From JAVBOV01 sp031550205 (GTDB lineage: Bacteria; Pseudomonadota; Alphaproteobacteria; RF32; CAG-239): a stretch of 22,715 nucleotides of DNA. The notes beneath the pieces are model-generated. The model was not told the DNA's origin. It did not search any database and saw only the letters and a list, made by a program, of their open reading frames with translations. Position numbers and translations under genes: made by a program. The DNA lies in assembly GCA_031550205.1 (NCBI GenBank), contig JAVBOV010000056.1:1-22715 (forward strand), given 5' to 3'. How positions within the stretch are numbered: position 1 is the first letter of the stretch; every line of letters starts with the position of its first letter. Positions 13,684 through 20,504 of this stretch are shown here, piece after piece.

Positions 13684-14424
13684 AGCCATTTGCGCAAAGG
13701 CTTGAATGGTATTGCTGATACGTTGATGTTCCGTATCAATCATCTGTTGTACAAATTCGTAAGAACGCTGCACATTAATCAGTTTCGTCATCTCATTAAT
13801 GGAATTCACGTTGGATTTCTCAACCACGCCCTGATGAATTTTGGCATCACCGTTAGCGGCCATAATCTGGTTGCCATCTATGTTTTCAAACATGGTATCG
13901 CCGATTTTCAAAAGCTTTTGATTGTCCTCAAACTTAATCAGCTTAACCCGTCCGATTGTGCCGTTTTCCGTAGAAATCTCTCCGTCTTCGGCAATTACGA
14001 TTTCTTTTTCGCCCGGAGCGAAGAAAAACGGCGTTCCGCCTTCGGATAAAATCGGATTACTGTTATGGTCAACCAGCATGCCGTTGGCATCTAAATGGAA
14101 TTGGCCTTTTCTGGTGTATTTCTCACCATCCGCAGTATCAATTGCAAAAAAGGCATCACCGCTGATTGCCAAATCAAAAGCGTTTCCGGTCTCGCTCATC
14201 ATTCCTTCGGAAAAATCTTTATACGCCGCAAAATCCTGCGTGAAATAAACCGGAGCCTTGCCGATGCCCTCGGCATTGGTGGTTTGCGCAATATAAGAAG
14301 AAAACATCGCATCCTGAGCCTTAAAGCCCGAGGTGTTCATGTTGGCCATATTGTTGGAAACAATTTCCATCTGCTTCCAAAGCCCCATCTGGCGCGATAA
14401 TGCTATATATTTTGTATTATCCAT
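13681..14424 (-). CDS. flgF: Flagellar proximal rod protein FlgF
   Basis: The product has 247 residues from the second of two adjacent ATGs (14424), which has GGGGAG at six bases; the first ATG (14427) is only three bases from it. The rod N-terminus is MDNTKYIALSRQMGLWKQMEIVSNNMANMNTSGFKAQ, the middle is FlgF-like (LAISGDAFFAIDTADGEKYTRKGQF), and the C-terminus is VEKSNVNSINEMTKLINVQRSYEFVQQMIDTEHQRISNTIQAF. It builds the proximal rod. It leads the flgF-flgG-flgA-flgH unit, which here has a sigma-54 promoter, as class III flagellar operons do in Caulobacter. Confidence 0.95.
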   Translation of the reverse strand: MDNTKYIALSRQMGLWKQMEIVSNNMANMNTSGFKAQDAMFSSYIAQTTNAEGIGKAPVYFTQDFAAYKDFSEGMMSETGNAFDLAISGDAFFAIDTADGEKYTRKGQFHLDANGMLVDHNSNPILSEGGTPFFFAPGEKEIVIAEDGEISTENGTIGRVKLIKFEDNQKLLKIGDTMFENIDGNQIMAANGDAKIHQGVVEKSNVNSINEMTKLINVQRSYEFVQQMIDTEHQRISNTIQAFAQMA

Positions 14425-14468
14425 CATATTCTCCCCAATAGTCGGATAATTAACTCTGCAAACATATA

Positions 14469-14485
14469 TGCAATTCCCGTGCCAA
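14469..14485 (-). promoter_or_regulatory. Sigma-54 promoter of flgF-flgG-flgA-flgH
   Basis: The minus strand reads TTGGCACGGGAATTGCA, an exact match to the RpoN consensus TGGCAC-N5-TTGC. The start point would be near 14458, about 33 bases before flgF. No other TGGCAC-N5-TTGC was seen in the window. Confidence 0.85.
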
Positions 14486-14542
14486 TTTTTAAAAAATGGT
14501 TAAAACATATCCATATTCAAACCTAATATTTTGACATCTCTA

Positions 14543-14586
14543 TATATTACCAATTACGGAACACGTGTTCCGAAATTGGTAATATA
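14543..14586. promoter_or_regulatory. 44-bp near-perfect palindrome (candidate enhancer site)
   Basis: Two 22-base halves meet at 14564/14565. Twenty-one of 22 positions are complementary and the centre is CGGAACACGTGTTCCG. The centre lies about 106 bases upstream of the predicted sigma-54 start, where enhancer-binding proteins usually bind. It also lies upstream of relA on the other strand. No U-run follows it directly. Confidence 0.6.
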
Positions 14587-14620
14587 AACTCATCCCTTGT
14601 CCCCCATCACCACCTTTCAC

Positions 14621-14665
14621 CACTGACCACTGACTACCGACTACCGACTACCGACTACCGACTAC
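14621..14665. repeat. Heptad tract (CACTGAC)x2 (TACCGAC)x4
   Basis: Six consecutive 7-base units and a partial TAC lie between the flgF upstream region and the relA promoter. The CACTGAC unit recurs at 6335. Confidence 0.85.
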
Positions 14666-14684
14666 TTTTCACTAAATTTAATCC

Positions 14685-14713
14685 TTGTTAATAAATTCTG
14701 TTTATATTAAAAT
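14685..14713 (+). promoter_or_regulatory. Candidate sigma-70 promoter of relA/spoT
   Basis: TTGTTA, 17 bases and TAAAAT give a leader of about 150 bases that contains the whole family A hairpin copy d. Confidence 0.4.
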
Positions 14714-14731
14714 GAAGCTTAATAGTTAAGG

Positions 14732-14855
14732 CGTTTTGGTTTTAAGGCGACAGATAGAAGTAAAAAACGAAGCGCAAAACCGGAGTGTACACTTTAGTAC
14801 ATGAGGATTTGAGCATCGTATTTTTACGATTAGATGTCCCTTAAAACCGAAACCG
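14732..14855 (+). repeat. Family A hairpin element, copy d (relA leader)
   Basis: The core is AGTGTAC-ACTTTA-GTACATGAG (GTAC at 14787-14790 and 14797-14800), flanked by CGAAGC and GAGCATCG. The left arm CGTTTTGGTTTTAAGG (14732-14747) is inverse to CCTTAAAACCGAAACCG (14839-14855) with two differences. Inner pairing includes ACGA/TCGT. The arms are centred on the core at 14793.5. The right arm ends nine bases before the AGGA ribosome site of relA. Confidence 0.82.
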
Positions 14856-14872
14856 AGAGTTTCAGGATAAAT

Positions 14873-17020
14873 ATGCTCAGACAGTACGAACTTGTAGACT
14901 TAGTTAAATCATATGATAAAGATGCCGATGAAGACGCGCTTAACCGCGCCTACGTTTTTGCCATGAAAAAACACGGCGCCCAGCTCCGCGCCTCCGGCGA
15001 CCCTTACTATTCCCACCCCATTGAAGTTGCCGGCATCTTAACCAAATTCAAACTTGACGCATCTTCCATAATCGCCGGCCTTCTGCACGACACGGTTGAA
15101 GACACCGATACCACCGTTGCCGAGGTTAAAGAGCTTTTCGGCGACCAGGTGGCCGCAATTGTCGACGGCCTCACTAAACTGGCCCTTTTGGAACAAAAAT
15201 CCGGCAACAACAAACAGGCGGAAAACTTCCGCAAACTGCTCTTGGCCATGTCTGAAGACATCCGCGTACTGCTGATAAAACTTGCCGACCGCCTCCACAA
15301 CATGCGCACCTTACACTTTATCAAAGACCCTGAAAAACGCGCCCGCATTGCCAAAGAAACGCTTGATATATATGCCCCCTTGGCTGAACGCATCGGCATG
15401 CAGGAACTCAAAAGCGAGCTGGAAGAAATTGCCTTTGCCGAGCTCTATAAAGAAGCCCACAACTCCATCGTTGCCCGTCTAAACTTCCTGCGCGAACAAG
15501 GCACCAACCTCGTTCCCAAAATCATCACCCAATTAAAAAAAGACATGAAGGATAACGGCATCAAAGCCGCCATTTCCGGCCGCGAAAAAACGCCATATTC
15601 CATCTGGCGCAAAATGCAGCAGAAAAACGCCTCGTTTGAGCAGCTTTCCGACATCATGGCCTTCCGCATCTGCGTTGAAGACATCGCCGCCTGTTATCAG
15701 GCCCTGGGCATCATCCACAGCAAATATCACATGGTTCCGCGCCGTTTCAAAGATTATATCTCCACCCCAAAGCCCAACGGCTACCGCTCGCTGCACACCG
15801 GCATCATCGGCCCGTTCAACACCCGCATTGAAATCCAAATCAGAACCCATGAAATGCACGAGATTGGTGAAAAAGGCGTGGCCGCCCACTGGGCATATAA
15901 ACAAGGTGAAAAAGCCGAGGGCAAAAGCTTCCGCTGGGTCAGAGAACTTTTGGAAATTTTGGAACAAGCCTCCAACCCTGAAGAGTTTTTGGAAAACACC
16001 AAGCTTGAAATGTATCACGACCAAGTGTTCTGCTTCACCCCGAAAGGCGATTTAATCGGCCTGCCGGTCGGCTCCACCCCGGTAGACTTTGCCTACGCCG
16101 TGCACTCATCCGTGGGCGATAAATGCGTCGGCGTCAAAATCAACGGTGAAATCAGACCCTTAAGAACCGTTTTGCAAAACGGCGACCAGGTTGAAATCTT
16201 AACCTCCAAAGCCCAGCACCCCTCAACCGAATGGGAACGCTTTGTGGTCACCGGCAAAGCCAAAGCCGCCATCAGACGCTATGTCCGTTCTCATAAACGC
16301 GACCAGTTCATCACCTTGGGGCAGCAGATTTTAGAAAGATTGTTTAAGGCTGAAAATCAAGAATTTAATGAAAAAGCGCTTGTAAATATTTTGCAAAACT
16401 TTGAAGCTGAATCTGTTGCCGATGTTTATGCCAAAGTCGGCGAAGGCCTGGTCACCGGCTGGGATGTTTTAAAGGCGGTTTACCCGGCATATAAGCAGTC
16501 AAAACTGGATAAAGTTGTTAAATCCATTAAGATTCCCACGTTTAAAAAGACCGTCAAAAAAGAAAAAGAGTCGGAACCTCTCAAAATCAAAGGTCTTATC
16601 TCCGGCATGGCTGTGCACTTTGCCGGCTGCTGCCACCCGCTTCCCGGCGACCGCATCGTCGGCATTGTCACCACCGGCAAAGGCGTTGCCATCCACACCA
16701 TCGACTGCAAAACTCTTGAAAAATTCAACGAGGAGCCTGAGCGTTGGCTTGACATTGCCTGGGGCGAAGGCGCCGAGAACGACATTTACACCGGCCGCCT
16801 AAAGATAATGCTCAGTAATGAGCCCGGCTCATTAGGAGAACTTTCCACCATCATCGCCAAAAACAACGCCAACATTTCAAATTTGAACGTGGTTTATAAA
16901 ACCGTCAGCTATTTTGAAATGGTTGTAGATGTTGAGGTCAGAGATTATAAGCATTTAACTGATATCATTGCCGCCTTAAAGGCCTCAAAAGTTATCAGCT
17001 ATGTGGCCAGAGCCAGTTAG
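14873..17020 (+). CDS. relA: Bifunctional (p)ppGpp synthetase/hydrolase (Rel/SpoT)
   Basis: The product has 715 residues from ATG 14873 (MLRQYELVDLVKSYDKDADE), which has AGGA at five bases and matches the usual alphaproteobacterial start. An ATG at 14834 adds 13 residues encoded partly by the hairpin arm and has no ribosome site. Domains: HD hydrolase (about 30-180; HPIEVAGIL, LLHDTVEDT, DRLHNMRTL), synthetase (about 220-350; GREKTPYSIWRKM, DIMAFRICVED, PNGYRSLHTGI), TGS (about 385-450), a zinc-finger-like region with HFAGCCHPLPGD, and C-terminal ACT (about 640-715). It makes and removes the stringent-response alarmone. acpS follows after 11 bases. Confidence 0.96.
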   Translation: MLRQYELVDLVKSYDKDADEDALNRAYVFAMKKHGAQLRASGDPYYSHPIEVAGILTKFKLDASSIIAGLLHDTVEDTDTTVAEVKELFGDQVAAIVDGLTKLALLEQKSGNNKQAENFRKLLLAMSEDIRVLLIKLADRLHNMRTLHFIKDPEKRARIAKETLDIYAPLAERIGMQELKSELEEIAFAELYKEAHNSIVARLNFLREQGTNLVPKIITQLKKDMKDNGIKAAISGREKTPYSIWRKMQQKNASFEQLSDIMAFRICVEDIAACYQALGIIHSKYHMVPRRFKDYISTPKPNGYRSLHTGIIGPFNTRIEIQIRTHEMHEIGEKGVAAHWAYKQGEKAEGKSFRWVRELLEILEQASNPEEFLENTKLEMYHDQVFCFTPKGDLIGLPVGSTPVDFAYAVHSSVGDKCVGVKINGEIRPLRTVLQNGDQVEILTSKAQHPSTEWERFVVTGKAKAAIRRYVRSHKRDQFITLGQQILERLFKAENQEFNEKALVNILQNFEAESVADVYAKVGEGLVTGWDVLKAVYPAYKQSKLDKVVKSIKIPTFKKTVKKEKESEPLKIKGLISGMAVHFAGCCHPLPGDRIVGIVTTGKGVAIHTIDCKTLEKFNEEPERWLDIAWGEGAENDIYTGRLKIMLSNEPGSLGELSTIIAKNNANISNLNVVYKTVSYFEMVVDVEVRDYKHLTDIIAALKASKVISYVARAS

Positions 17021-17031
17021 GAGAAATCAAA

Positions 17032-17430
17032 ATGATAATCGGCATCGGCTCAGATTTGGCCAATATTGAAAGAATGGAAAAGGCCATTGAAAACTTTGGA
17101 GAAAAGTTCATCAATAAGGTTTTTTCAAAAAAAGAGAAGGAAGAAATGCTGCGCCGCAAAAAAGTATCTGCCACCCGCTACGCCGCCAGCGCCGCCAAAC
17201 GCTTTGCCGGCAAAGAAGCCTGCTCCAAAGCCCTCGGCACCGGCTTCAGAAGAGGCGTATATATGAAAGATATTGAAATTTTGCACCAACCCTCCGGCAA
17301 GCCGGAAATCACCTTATATAACGGCGCCCTAAAACGCCTCCAAGAACTCGCCGGCTCGGAAACATCTCTCCACATTTCCATGACCGACGACTTCCCCTGG
17401 GCCCAAGCATTTGTAATTATTGAGAAATAA
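17032..17430 (+). CDS. acpS: Holo-[acyl-carrier-protein] synthase
   Basis: The 132-residue product transfers 4'-phosphopantetheine from CoA to acyl carrier protein, switching on fatty-acid synthesis. The metal-binding residues of the family are present: Asp8 in IIGIGSDLANIERM and Glu62 in RFAGKEACSKALGTG. The conserved SGKPEI and LHISMTDD blocks follow. TTAGGAGAAATC before the ATG gives a strong ribosome site overlapping the relA stop, so the two are co-transcribed. In related genomes acpS is usually followed by lepB; here 1.7 kb of repeats and a reversed peptidase gene intervene. Confidence 0.95.
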   Translation: MIIGIGSDLANIERMEKAIENFGEKFINKVFSKKEKEEMLRRKKVSATRYAASAAKRFAGKEACSKALGTGFRRGVYMKDIEILHQPSGKPEITLYNGALKRLQELAGSETSLHISMTDDFPWAQAFVIIEK

Positions 17431-17441
17431 ACACAAAAAAA

Positions 17442-17572
17442 CGTCATTGCGAGTTTAACATAACAGGTCAGCCGGGCGAAGCCCGATGACTACGGAACGT
17501 CATCCTCGGAGAGGGCCGTCTGAGACGAAGTCGAACTAGGTTGAACCCGAGGACCTAGCGCGGCAATCTCAT
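17442..17572 (+). repeat. TCATTGCGAG...CGGCAATCTC repeat with a nested second repeat
   Basis: The ends are CGTCATTGCGAG (17442-17453) and CGGCAATCTCATC (to 17572). Inside lies a second inverted pair, GTCATCCTCGG and CCCGAGGACCT (about 17499-17557), and a GCCGGGC/GCCCG stem, so one repeat appears to sit inside another. No ORF of note. Confidence 0.7.
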
Positions 17573-17610
17573 CTGAATCAAAAAAAGAGCGGTTCCCCGC
17601 TCCTACAACA

Positions 17611-17677
17611 CGTCATTGCGAGCGGGTGTCTACCCCGACCTGTCCGCCGTAGCCTTGGCGAAGGGGGAAGCAATCCA
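17611..17677 (+). repeat. TCATTGCGAG...GAAGCAATCC repeat
   Basis: This is a second copy of the same type, opening CGTCATTGCGAGCGGG and closing GGGGGAAGCAATCC. A short GAGCGG/CCGCTC stem lies just before it at 17587-17602. Confidence 0.75.
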
Positions 17678-17678
17678 A

Positions 17679-17713
17679 AAAAAAATCTAGGTTTATAAAA
17701 ACCTAGATTTTTT
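17679..17713. terminator. Bidirectional rho-independent terminator
   Basis: AAATCTAGGTTT and AAACCTAGATTT pair perfectly around ATAA, with A-run before and T-run after. It lies between the acpS side and the convergent M16 peptidase stop at 17724. Confidence 0.92.
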
Positions 17714-17723
17714 CGAATCAGAC

Positions 17724-18968
17724 TTATTTGACTTTTTTCATCTTGCTTTTAATATAATTCAAATCCACTTCCGGCTTTGAAGGCCCAAGCACAACCAAAC
17801 TCGGATGAACAAACACCTCTTTGGCAAACTCCATAATGTCTTCTTTACCGATGCTTTCAATTTGTTTTTCCTGTTTCTCATAATCAACACATGTTCCATT
17901 CGCAACCATTGCTGAATATTCTGAAGCAAGAGATTCCAAGCCTGACAAGCTTCGCCAACGAGTTACCTTATAAGATTTTTGCGCCGCCGCCAATTCCCTG
18001 TCTAAAACCGGATTCAGTTTAATTTTATTAATCTCTGAAACAAAAACATCCAAAATTTTTTTCACATTTTCAGGAATACATTCCGTGTGAAATGATAAGA
18101 AAGATGCATCGCTGTACAAAACATAATCAACACCCGTTGAATATGCCAAAGCTTTTTTGAAACAAACATTAGACATAACCCTGTTTTCCAATATGCTGCT
18201 CATAACACAAAGTACTGCGTCATCTCCGAATTTACAAAAAGTATTAAAAGACAAATTAAGCATTATATTACTGTTTTCTCTCAATATGCAGTCTTCCCCA
18301 TTTCCATAAGAAGTTCTTCTTCTGGTTGGAACGCTCATATAAGGCAAACAACCAAAATAATCTTCACTTAACGCCGCTGTCTTTTCCGGAGTAATATCGC
18401 CAACAAACATCAAAGTCAGATTAGCACGGCTATAAAACTTTTTATAAAAGCTAACCATTTCTTTTCTGGAAAAACCGCTAACAGTTCGTTTTCTGCCCAT
18501 AATGGGCTTAGATATCCCGGATCCTTTGAAAAGCAAAGCATGCATTGCATCACAAACCGCAACAGAACAATCATCAGCCTCATTTTCCAATTCATGCAGC
18601 ACTATTTTTCTCTCTGCATCAATTGCTTCTTTGGGAAAAGAAGGTTTGCAAAGTATATCTGAAAGCAAATCAAGAACCTGGAGCAAGTCTTCTTTCAAAA
18701 ATGTAACGAAAAAAGTTGTTGTTTCCAAATTTGTCTCGGCATTCCAAACAGCCCCCAAAGCATCAAAGTCCAAAACAACCATGTTCTTCGACCGCCGCTT
18801 GGTTCCCGTAAACACCATGTGTTCCACAAAATGCGCCAGGCCGCTTTGTTTCAGCGTTTCATCCCGAGAGCCGGCCCTAAAGGTTGCAATAACTTTCATC
18901 ATCTCACCGGGGAAAGGCATCGTAATAACTTTAATTCCGCTTGGAAGTACGTTTAATAAATCTTTCAT
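17724..18968 (-). CDS. M16-family zinc metallopeptidase (insulinase/MPP-like)
   Basis: The product has 414 residues in one-module form. The inverted zinc motif HFVEH (46-50) supplies two ligands and the catalytic glutamate; the third ligand is probably Glu126 in IVLHELENE. Typical surroundings are NVLPSGIKVITMPFPGEMMKVIATFRAGSRDE, GLAHFVEHMVFTGTKRR and FYSRANLTLMFVGDITPE. It resembles the processing-peptidase-type proteins of alphaproteobacteria. No signal peptide is visible, so cytoplasmic location is likely and the substrate is unknown. The start codon has no Shine-Dalgarno, only an AT-rich leader. It is reversed relative to acpS and lepB and diverges from lepB with back-to-back promoters. 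Confidence 0.9.
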   Translation of the reverse strand: MKDLLNVLPSGIKVITMPFPGEMMKVIATFRAGSRDETLKQSGLAHFVEHMVFTGTKRRSKNMVVLDFDALGAVWNAETNLETTTFFVTFLKEDLLQVLDLLSDILCKPSFPKEAIDAERKIVLHELENEADDCSVAVCDAMHALLFKGSGISKPIMGRKRTVSGFSRKEMVSFYKKFYSRANLTLMFVGDITPEKTAALSEDYFGCLPYMSVPTRRRTSYGNGEDCILRENSNIMLNLSFNTFCKFGDDAVLCVMSSILENRVMSNVCFKKALAYSTGVDYVLYSDASFLSFHTECIPENVKKILDVFVSEINKIKLNPVLDRELAAAQKSYKVTRWRSLSGLESLASEYSAMVANGTCVDYEKQEKQIESIGKEDIMEFAKEVFVHPSLVVLGPSKPEVDLNYIKSKMKKVK

Positions 18969-19013
18969 ATAATAATATTTTTAATAGTTTTTAATAATTT
19001 GTTTAAGGAGCCC

Positions 19014-19042
19014 AATATATTTTAAACAAAACCTTTTGTCAA
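19014..19042 (-). promoter_or_regulatory. Sigma-70 promoter of the M16 peptidase
   Basis: On the minus strand TTGACA (19042-19037), exactly 17 bases and TATATT (19019-19014). It predicts a leader of about 40 bases. Confidence 0.65.
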
Positions 19043-19071
19043 TTGATACAATCAATTAACTATTGTATTAA
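19043..19071 (+). promoter_or_regulatory. Candidate sigma-70 promoter of lepB-rnc-era
   Basis: TTGATA (19043-19048), 17 bases and TATTAA (19066-19071). Its -35 box touches the opposite-strand -35 at 19042. The region is also a dyad, TTGATACAAT with ATTGTATTAA (9 of 10). Confidence 0.45.
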
Positions 19072-19118
19072 AAAAAAATTTGTTTATATTTAGGAACAAG
19101 TTTTATAAAGAGGAAAAT

Positions 19119-19847
19119 ATGGAAAAAGAAGACAGCATTAAAGAAACCATCAAAACAATTGTATATGCAATTGTTATCGCCATGCTTATCAGAAGTTTTA
19201 TCTTTGAACCCTTCAAGATTCCTTCCGGCTCCATGTATCCCACTCTTTACATCGGAGATTATCTCTTTGTTTCCAAATATACCTACGGCTATTCAAACCA
19301 CTCTTTTCCCCTAAGCCCGCCGCTTTTTAACGGCCGCATCTGGGAAGATGAACCCAAACGCGGCGATGTTGTGGTTTTCCGCTCTCCTCGCGATAATAAA
19401 ATAGATTTTATCAAACGCGTTGTCGGCTTGCCCGGCGACAAAATATCCTTAAAAAAAGGCCGCCTTTATATCAACGGCAAGATAATGCCTCGCGAACGCA
19501 TTGAAGACTTTGTCATCAGAGATGAAAACGGCTCTGCCGAGCGTTTCAAACAATATATTGAAACTTTGGAAGGCGGCGTTAAACACCCTATCTTAGAAAT
19601 CTCCGATCATGAAATGGTCGATAATTATGAGGAAGTTACCGTGCCCCAAGGCCACCTCTTCATGATGGGCGACAACCGCGACAAATCTGACGACAGCCGC
19701 TTGAACGTCGGCTTTGTGCCCAAAGAAAACCTGGTTGGCAAAGCCCGCTTTTTGTTTTATTCCCACAACAACCACGGCGCTTGGTACACTCCTTGGACTT
19801 GGCCCAAAAAAATCCGCTGGGAACGCCTTTTTGACAAGATTGAATAA
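19119..19847 (+). CDS. lepB: Signal peptidase I
   Basis: The product has 242 residues from ATG 19119, which has GAGGA at four to five bases; 13 more in-frame residues upstream have no ribosome site. There is one N-terminal membrane span (about 11-29, IKTIVYAIVIAMLIRSFIF). The catalytic serine is Ser38 (PSGSMYPTL) and the general-base lysine Lys99 (FIKRVVGLPGD). The family box GHLFMMGDNRDKSDDSR is intact. It cleaves signal peptides of exported proteins on the periplasmic face. Its TAA is followed at once by the rnc ATG. Confidence 0.96.
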   Translation: MEKEDSIKETIKTIVYAIVIAMLIRSFIFEPFKIPSGSMYPTLYIGDYLFVSKYTYGYSNHSFPLSPPLFNGRIWEDEPKRGDVVVFRSPRDNKIDFIKRVVGLPGDKISLKKGRLYINGKIMPRERIEDFVIRDENGSAERFKQYIETLEGGVKHPILEISDHEMVDNYEEVTVPQGHLFMMGDNRDKSDDSRLNVGFVPKENLVGKARFLFYSHNNHGAWYTPWTWPKKIRWERLFDKIE

Positions 19848-20489
19848 ATGAGCGAAATTGAGAAAAAAATCGGTTATATCTTCAAAAACCCCAAACTGCT
19901 GGATGAGGCTTTAACCCACTCCAGCCTTTCGCCTTCTTATAACTATCAACGCCTGGAATTTTTAGGCGACCGCGTCTTGGGTCTTTGCGTGGCATCTTTG
20001 TTATATGAAAAGTTCCCCTCAGAACCTGAAGGCTCTTTATCGCAAAGGCACACAGCTTTGGTTTGCAAAGAATGTGTTGCTGAAGTGGTTTCAAGCTTGG
20101 GCTTAGATAAATTCATCAAACTTGCAAATGAAGAAAACCGCCTTAATGAAAACATGCTTTGCGACATCGGCGAAGCCTTAATCGGCGCCATTTTCATGGA
20201 CAGCGGCTATAATGACGCCTTTAAGTTTGTTCAAAACAACTGGCAAAAGCTGGTTGAAAAGAACCTCTCTCCGCCCAAAGATTCAAAAACCGCTCTGCAG
20301 GAAATCGCTCATATCAAAGGGTTTAACGCTCCGGTATATGAAATTGTCAAAAAAGAAGGCTCAGAACACCAGCCGGTGTTTTTGGTGGAGGTCAGCATTG
20401 AAGATATCGGAGAGCAGCAAGGCAAAGGCCGCACCAAGAAACTGGCCGAACAAGACGCCGCTGCCAAAATGCTGAAAATATTAGGGTAA
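19848..20489 (+). CDS. rnc: Ribonuclease III
   Basis: The product has 213 residues and cleaves double-stranded RNA in rRNA maturation and mRNA control. The signature is RLEFLGDRVLGL (35-46, with Glu37 and Asp41), and the second metal pair is Asp106/Glu109 in CDIGEALIGAIF. A C-terminal dsRNA-binding domain spans about 145-212 (KTALQEIAHIKGF ... GRTKKLAEQDAAAKMLKIL). It starts directly after the lepB stop with no strong ribosome site of its own, so translation is probably coupled. The abundant long hairpins in this genome would be possible substrates if transcribed. Confidence 0.96.
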   Translation: MSEIEKKIGYIFKNPKLLDEALTHSSLSPSYNYQRLEFLGDRVLGLCVASLLYEKFPSEPEGSLSQRHTALVCKECVAEVVSSLGLDKFIKLANEENRLNENMLCDIGEALIGAIFMDSGYNDAFKFVQNNWQKLVEKNLSPPKDSKTALQEIAHIKGFNAPVYEIVKKEGSEHQPVFLVEVSIEDIGEQQGKGRTKKLAEQDAAAKMLKILG

Positions 20490-20504
20490 ATTGAGATAAT
20501 CGCA

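Noticed and set aside
14834..14872. Upstream ATG as the relA start
   Set aside because: It lies in the hairpin arm without a ribosome site, whereas ATG 14873 has AGGA and gives the usual N-terminus.
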